From positions 1 to 64,000 of the forward strand of contig NZ_LAJC01000007.1 in NCBI RefSeq assembly GCF_000981225.1: a DNA stretch of 64,000 nucleotides, read 5' to 3'. This stretch comes from Allosalinactinospora lopnorensis. Lineage in GTDB: Bacteria > Actinomycetota > Actinomycetes > Streptosporangiales > Streptosporangiaceae. The notes beneath the pieces are model-generated. The model ran no database searches and was not told the DNA's origin. It worked only from the letters and a program-made list of their open reading frames with translations. The position numbers and the translations under genes are program-made. Of the stretch, positions 59,500 through 64,000 are shown in pieces (position 1 is the first letter of the stretch; each line of letters opens with the position of its first letter).

Positions 59500-60396
59500 C
59501 TACGGTCCGGCGACCGTGGTCTCGGCCAGAACGGAGTCCTCAGCCGGTCCTGTGCCGGCGCACCGCGGCGAAACGACCACGACGTCGAACTCGTCCTTCG
59601 GCTCGGAACCGTAGTACATCACCCAGGCGTCCTCAGCGGCGCCGCCTCCGCTCGGTTGGAAGGATCCGACGTCGATCAGCGCGGGCTGCTGTCCACCGTT
59701 GGTGCTCCCGAGCTTGTGAACGCACGAGGAGACGTCGGACGGGGCCTCCGAGGGGGTTGGGTGGGACGAACCCTTCCGCTCCTCTGCGTCGCTCTCAGGG
59801 GCGCCGGGGAGGGCGTCGGGGAGGGCGACGGGGGAAACGGAACCGAGAACCTCCGAGGCCTGGGTGTCGAGTTCCTCCTCTGTGTACTCGACGTCGCTGT
59901 TCAGCATCACGGGCCGATAGGCGAGGGCGGTATCGGGGTTCTCGTCCTTCTCCGCTTCCTCATAAGTCGCCCCGACCGGCTCATCCTGGAAGAACATTCC
60001 CTGCACGATGGCGCCGGCACCGCCGATCACGAAGATGGCCGCTGCGGCGGCGACGAGATAGGGCATCCAGTGTTTGGGCCCCTTGGGCCGATGAAGCGGG
60101 AGAGGAGCACCTCCTCCGGAGCCGCCGTCCGACCGCGGGGGCTCCGGGCCCGAAGGCCGCTCATGGCGGTGTTGGACCTCGGCCTGCACGGCATCCTCGA
60201 TGCGCGCGGCGACATCAGCGGGAAGTGGGGGGGCCGGTACCTCCCCCAGTGTCCGTGACACAGCGGCCAGGGCGTTGAGCTGTTCACCGCACTCGTCGCA
60301 TCCGGCCAGGTGCTCCTGGACGGAGCCCTCCTCGTCCGGATCCAGCAGGCCTTCGGCCGACAAGGCGAGGATCTCCGCGTCCACGTGAGACGTCAC
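59500..60396 (-). CDS. Zinc-binding anti-sigma factor, membrane-bound
   Basis: 298 residues. The N-terminal anti-sigma domain has HVDAEILALSAEGLLDPDEE and the zinc motif EHLAGCDECGEQL (H-x3-C-x2-C). One transmembrane helix follows near residue 115-135 (YLVAAAAAIFVIGGAGAIVQ), then an extracellular domain of about 160 residues. The start is a GTG overlapping the sigma factor stop (GTGA). It would hold the co-transcribed ECF sigma factor at the membrane until a signal. It corresponds in position to the RsmA-like anti-SigM proteins. Confidence 0.88.
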   Translation of the reverse strand: MTSHVDAEILALSAEGLLDPDEEGSVQEHLAGCDECGEQLNALAAVSRTLGEVPAPPLPADVAARIEDAVQAEVQHRHERPSGPEPPRSDGGSGGGAPLPLHRPKGPKHWMPYLVAAAAAIFVIGGAGAIVQGMFFQDEPVGATYEEAEKDENPDTALAYRPVMLNSDVEYTEEELDTQASEVLGSVSPVALPDALPGAPESDAEERKGSSHPTPSEAPSDVSSCVHKLGSTNGGQQPALIDVGSFQPSGGGAAEDAWVMYYGSEPKDEFDVVVVSPRCAGTGPAEDSVLAETTVAGP

Positions 60397-61025
60397 GATC
60401 TCCGGTCACCTCCTCTCGGGGATGTGACGTCCCGGGAGTCCTCAGGGTTCCTGAGATGAGCGAGATATGGCAGAAGCCTGGCGCGTCCGCGGGCGCAGCG
60501 GCTCTTGACGGTACCTGAGGCGATTTCCAGTATCTCGGCGGCCTCGTCGACGCGGTATCCCAGCATGTCGACGAGGATAAGAGCGAGACGCTGCTCCGGC
60601 GGCAGGTTCTCCAGGGCCGCCTGCACGTCCAGGGAGGAGTCGCTGCGGCCGGTGGGGTCGGGAGTCGTTCCCTTGGTGCGCTCGTTGGAGAGCACATCGA
60701 GGGTGGCGTCGTCGGTGGGAACAGAGGGGCGTACCAGCTTGCGGCGCATCCGGTCGTGGCAGGCGTTGATGACGATGCGGTGCAGCCAGGTGCTGACCTG
60801 CGCGTCCCCGCGGAAGCGGTGCGCTCCGCGGAAAGCCGAGAGGAAGGCATCCTGGAGAGCGTCGGATGCCTCCTCCGGGTCGCCCAGAACACGGACGGCG
60901 ACAGCCCACATCCGCTCACGGTGCCGTTTGACCAGCTCGTTGAAGGCTTGGTCATCACCTTGAGCGTGTCTGGACAACAGCTCCTTGTCGGGGAGCTCCT
61001 GAACTGCGTCCATCACCGTGTTCAC
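60393..61025 (-). CDS. sigM: ECF RNA polymerase sigma factor, SigM-like
   Basis: 210 residues from a GTG at 61025 overlapping the pseudokinase stop. Region 2 is visible as FNELVKRHRERMWAVAVRVL, then DPEEASDALQDAFLSAFRGA and WLHRIVINACHDRMRRK. Region 4 is LENLPPEQRLALILVDMLGY, then RVDEAAEILEIASGTVKSRC and ARGRARLLPYL. The murJ-pseudokinase-sigM-anti-sigma-trxB-trxA order is the actinobacterial SigM locus. It probably responds to envelope or disulphide stress. Confidence 0.92.
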   Translation of the reverse strand: MNTVMDAVQELPDKELLSRHAQGDDQAFNELVKRHRERMWAVAVRVLGDPEEASDALQDAFLSAFRGAHRFRGDAQVSTWLHRIVINACHDRMRRKLVRPSVPTDDATLDVLSNERTKGTTPDPTGRSDSSLDVQAALENLPPEQRLALILVDMLGYRVDEAAEILEIASGTVKSRCARGRARLLPYLAHLRNPEDSRDVTSPRGGDRRS

Positions 61026-62554
61026 ATTTTCCCGCGCAGCTCGACCTCATGGATTGTTCCTCGGTGTTCACCTTCGTCGGGCAGTTGAGTGAACCAGATC
61101 ACCACATACTGTCCTTCGACCGGATCAGCCAGCTTAACGTTAGTTTCTCCGCTGGCCTGCTCGGCCTCTCCCGAAGTGGCCAGCGCACCCGGCTCGGGTT
61201 CGTCTCCGACGAGGATCTCCAGGTTCGCGGGGCCGGCGTTCCCCAGGTTCAGGTCGACCTCGTGCAGCTCGGCGGGTTCGCCCAGGTCAACGAGGATGCC
61301 GACCCCCTCCTTGAGGTTGCCGAACTCGGCGCTGTTGTAGCGCTGGGTGTTCCAGTGTGTGGAGGCGTCGCCGTCGAAGGCGTTCGGGATCCGGTCGTTG
61401 TGTTCCTCGCCACTGCCCCCTGGGTCGAAGCTCTCGGTGTTCTGCGGTTCGAGCGTGTCCAGGTCCTCGTCCGGTTCGACCGCTGCCTCTTGGTTTCCGG
61501 TGCCGTCGGCGCCGGTGCCGTCGGAGTCGCCGCCTCCTCCTCCGATGTTGCTGCCGACGACCCAGGCTCCGGCGACCACACCGACGAACAGGACGAGGGC
61601 GGCCGCGCCGATCAGGGCCTGGCGGAGGCCCGGGGAACGCGCGGCGCCTTTCTCGCTCTTCTTCGGAGGGTGGCTTTCCTGTGGGCGAGGGGGGCTCGGA
61701 GGGCGCGGGGGCGTGACGATGCCGAACTCACCGCTGCGGCGGGAGGTGCCGTGTTCCGGCGGAGGGGCGTTCGCCGGGGTCGCCGGAAGTGGCACCATGC
61801 GCGGGACGTCGGCCAGGGCTTCGGCGACCTCTCGGGAGCTGGCCAGCGGTGCCTGGTTCCCGGTGTCGCGGAACACGGCACGGTTAACTATCTCGTCGAG
61901 CTTCGGCGGGATCCCGGACCGGACCTGACTGGGCCGACACGGGCGGCCGGAATCGGTGGGGGCCGCGGGAAGGCCGCTCTGCTCGCTGTCGGGCCAGTGG
62001 CCCGTGAGCGCCGCATAGAGAAGCTTGCCGAGGCCTTGGGCGTCAGCGGCCGCGGGGTCGGGGGCGGAGACACCGCGCAGGGCGGCATCGACTCCGACGC
62101 CTGTCACCTTGACCGCACCGCCGACACTCCACATGAGCTTGTTAGGGGTGAGATAAAGGTGGAAAAGGCCGGTGGCGTTGGCCGCCGAGAGCGCCTCGGC
62201 CGCCTCCGCGACAAGCCCGGCCGCGCGCTCGGGTTCGAGCGGCCCCTTCGCGAGCAGTTCGGCCAGCGACTGGCCGACAACCCATTCCTCCACCACGTAG
62301 GGGGTAGGGCCGGAGTCGTCGGCGTCGAAGACCTGCGTGACACGGGAGTCCGACACACGGCTGGTAGCCCGGGAGGCGTGCACGACCTCGGTCGTACGGG
62401 GGAAACCGTCGGCGAATGTCCAGACCGCGACGGGGCGGGCGAGCGTTTCGTCGGTCGCTTTCCAGAACGTCGCCCCTCCGGTGTCGCTCACCGGTTCTTC
62501 CAGCCGGTAGCGACCGGCGAGGCGTGCTCCTGGCTCAATCATGAAGGTGCTCAT
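61022..62554 (-). CDS. Membrane pseudokinase of the MurJ locus
   Basis: 510 residues. The N-terminal 240 residues have a protein kinase fold (LAGRYRLEEPVSDTGGATFW, then PTPYVVEEWVVGQSLAELLA) but the catalytic motifs are lost: HRD-equivalent reads GLFHLYLTPNKLMWS and DFG-equivalent reads VTGVGVDAAL. A proline-rich linker, one transmembrane helix (ALIGAAALVLFVGVVAGAWV) and an extracellular beta-sandwich domain (RIPNAFDGDASTHWNTQRYN, resembling discoidin/F5-8C modules) follow. In mycobacteria the pseudokinase is fused to MurJ and recruits FhaA to stop peptidoglycan synthesis; here it is a separate protein. The 258 bp before it hold its promoter and no gene. Confidence 0.85.
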   Translation of the reverse strand: MSTFMIEPGARLAGRYRLEEPVSDTGGATFWKATDETLARPVAVWTFADGFPRTTEVVHASRATSRVSDSRVTQVFDADDSGPTPYVVEEWVVGQSLAELLAKGPLEPERAAGLVAEAAEALSAANATGLFHLYLTPNKLMWSVGGAVKVTGVGVDAALRGVSAPDPAAADAQGLGKLLYAALTGHWPDSEQSGLPAAPTDSGRPCRPSQVRSGIPPKLDEIVNRAVFRDTGNQAPLASSREVAEALADVPRMVPLPATPANAPPPEHGTSRRSGEFGIVTPPRPPSPPRPQESHPPKKSEKGAARSPGLRQALIGAAALVLFVGVVAGAWVVGSNIGGGGGDSDGTGADGTGNQEAAVEPDEDLDTLEPQNTESFDPGGSGEEHNDRIPNAFDGDASTHWNTQRYNSAEFGNLKEGVGILVDLGEPAELHEVDLNLGNAGPANLEILVGDEPEPGALATSGEAEQASGETNVKLADPVEGQYVVIWFTQLPDEGEHRGTIHEVELRGKM

Positions 62555-62812
62555 GCCGGGAGTGATGGACGCGACGACCAGCCATCAATGAAACGGGGGC
62601 GTTGCGCCCACCCTGAGAGTCACAGATGCATCCGGCCACGTCGCCTGTCCCTGACCTCCCTTCAGGCAGCTCAGACAAACACGGGTGTTGCGGCAGAGGA
62701 CTGCTGCTCCATGCTAGGACGCCTGGAAACTGTCTCCGGAGGACAATCACACCTGGCTCGGCACACATAGAGGCCCTTTCAGTGGTTACGCGCTGTCATG
62801 TCTTGCCGGTGA

Positions 62813-64000
62813 TCAGCGGCGCAGTAAACGGTTCCGAACCATATCCAAGAAGGTTGTGACTTCAGTCACTCCGGCGCGCCTGGCTACGAGGATGAAGAGC
62901 GCGCCGCCGATCAGGCCACCCACGATGATGGCGAGCAGCGGTGGCAGCACGGTCCCCGGCATCAGCCCGAAAGTAAGGATCATTGCCACGCCGAAAATAG
63001 CGCTGGGGATCGCGGCCAGATGCAGTTTGACCAATGTCAGCAGTACCCGGCGCCCGTCCAGACCGTTCAGGCGCCGGCTCAGCAGCCGCCAGGCCAGTAG
63101 TGAGCCCACCACGTAGTACAAGCCGTAGGCGATGGGGAGCAGGATGACGACGAGGCGCGGCGGTACGAGGAACAGCAGGCTCACCGCGAGCACAGCATGG
63201 GTGAGTTCAGCGGGGATCGCGATGAGCGAGGGGGTCCGGGTGTCCCCGAGCGCGTAGAAGACGCGCTGCTGCAACTGGAACAGCGTGAACGGGATCAGCA
63301 TGATCGAGAAGGCCATCAGGATCATCCCGATGCGCTGCGCGTCCTCCACCGATGTGCTGCCACGCGCATAGATCAGCACGCAGAACGGGATGCCGAAGAC
63401 CACCATCGCGATCGAGATCGGCGCGATGAGCACGGACGCCAGCCGGAACCCGCGGGAGAAGTCCGAACGCACCAGGTCCTTGCGCCCGTCGGTGACATGC
63501 TCGCTCATACGGGGTAGCAGAGCGGTGATGACCGAGACCGCGATGACCGCGTAGGGAAGCTGGTACAGCATCGAGGCGTACTGGTACGCGGTGATGCCGG
63601 TCCCTGCGGCCGACCCTCCCGCTTCGGCGGCGCGCACACCTGCCCGCGTGGCGACGTTCGTGGTGACCAGGAGCCCGGCCTGCACGATGCCGATGTAGAG
63701 CATCATCCAGGAGGCGGTCCGCGCGGCCTCGCCCAGGCCGGAGCCGCGCAGGTCCAGCCGCGGCCGCCAGTGGAATCCGGCCTTCCACAGCGCCCAGAGC
63801 AGCACGGCACACTGCAGGACCTGGCCTGCTGCCGTTCCGGCGCCGAGGAGGGCCAGGCTGTCCTCGGTGACGCTCTCCGGGGTGCTTCCGGGACCCGCGA
63901 CCGCAAGGAAGAGTATGCCGACGCCGATGATGATCAGATTGTTCAGGATCGGCGCCCACATGGGAGCGGCGAAGTGGTTCCGGCTGTTCAGCATGGCGCT
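62813..64000 (-). CDS. murJ: Lipid II flippase MurJ (MviN), C-terminal part
   Basis: About 396 residues visible; the gene continues beyond the window. MurJ flips lipid II across the membrane for peptidoglycan synthesis. The MOP-superfamily pattern of many hydrophobic helices is clear (NNLIIIGVGILFLAVAGP, YASMLYQLPYAVIAVSVITA, LIPFTLFQLQQRVFYALGDT). The conserved LPYAVIAVSVITALLPRMSE and YALGDTRTPS motifs identify it. The C-terminus ends in a short basic tail. Confidence 0.95.
   Translation of the reverse strand, partial: SAMLNSRNHFAAPMWAPILNNLIIIGVGILFLAVAGPGSTPESVTEDSLALLGAGTAAGQVLQCAVLLWALWKAGFHWRPRLDLRGSGLGEAARTASWMMLYIGIVQAGLLVTTNVATRAGVRAAEAGGSAAGTGITAYQYASMLYQLPYAVIAVSVITALLPRMSEHVTDGRKDLVRSDFSRGFRLASVLIAPISIAMVVFGIPFCVLIYARGSTSVEDAQRIGMILMAFSIMLIPFTLFQLQQRVFYALGDTRTPSLIAIPAELTHAVLAVSLLFLVPPRLVVILLPIAYGLYYVVGSLLAWRLLSRRLNGLDGRRVLLTLVKLHLAAIPSAIFGVAMILTFGLMPGTVLPPLLAIIVGGLIGGALFILVARRAGVTEVTTFLDMVRNRLLRR

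Noticed and set aside
61049-62770. A 573-codon plus-strand open frame opposite the pseudokinase
   Set aside because: It is a GC-driven shadow with no domain; the minus strand fits the conserved murJ-sigM locus.

Overview
The window is high-GC DNA with the gene order of an actinobacterial chromosome around the replication origin: gyrA, gyrB, dciA (DUF721), recF, gnd, dnaN and dnaA on one strand, then rpmH, rnpA, yidD, yidC, jag, rsmG, parA and parB on the other, followed by trxA/trxB, an ECF sigma factor with its anti-sigma factor, a pseudokinase and murJ. Five perfect parS sites, two clusters of DnaA boxes and a SigR-type promoter before trxBA fit this. The host is probably a filamentous actinomycete; a Nocardiopsaceae/Streptosporangiales member is my guess from the style of the genes, not something I could test.

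Layout. 1-7422 is the edge of a secondary-metabolite region: the N-terminal part of a type I polyketide synthase, a methyltransferase, an FAD monooxygenase, two conservon-type signalling genes (Roadblock; DUF742 fused to a degenerate GTPase), an HTH/helical-repeat regulator and an imine-reductase-like dehydrogenase. 7412-10521 is a patchwork of remnants (lysyl-tRNA synthetase tail, glycosyltransferase tail, 5'-3' exonuclease, a second Roadblock protein, small unknown genes, and two decayed CRISPR repeats). 10444-24435 is a complete type I-E CRISPR-Cas locus: 41 good repeats (array 1), cas2-cas1-cas6e-cas5-cas7-cse2-cse1-cas3 all on the minus strand, then 32 repeats (array 2). The two arrays use slightly different repeats, and their leaders both face the cas operon.

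24436-38747 is accessory DNA with the look of a decayed integrative element beside tRNA-Ile(GAU): small unknown genes, a GNAT protein, a SAM-binding methylase domain and its catalytically stripped paralogue, an ADP-ribosylglycohydrolase fused to a dual-specificity phosphatase, a broken tyrosine recombinase, a P-loop NTPase paired with a membrane-tethered periplasmic-binding-like protein, an XRE regulator and an excisionase. 38748-64000 is core chromosome.

A pattern runs through the whole window: at least eight otherwise normal genes (an exonuclease, cas3, a methylase, the ADP-ribosylglycohydrolase, the binding-like protein twice, DUF3566, rsmG) are broken by frame jumps, and nearly all are restored by adding one C to a short C run on the coding strand. 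This includes conserved core genes, so residual sequencing error is as likely as real decay. I list these as pseudogenes but describe the restored proteins.

The best candidate for an undescribed system is the NTPase plus membrane-anchored ligand-binding pair at 32900-36452. The kinase-less conservon with a pseudo-GTPase and the AT-rich operator-like motif shared by 28329 and 37282 are also worth attention.
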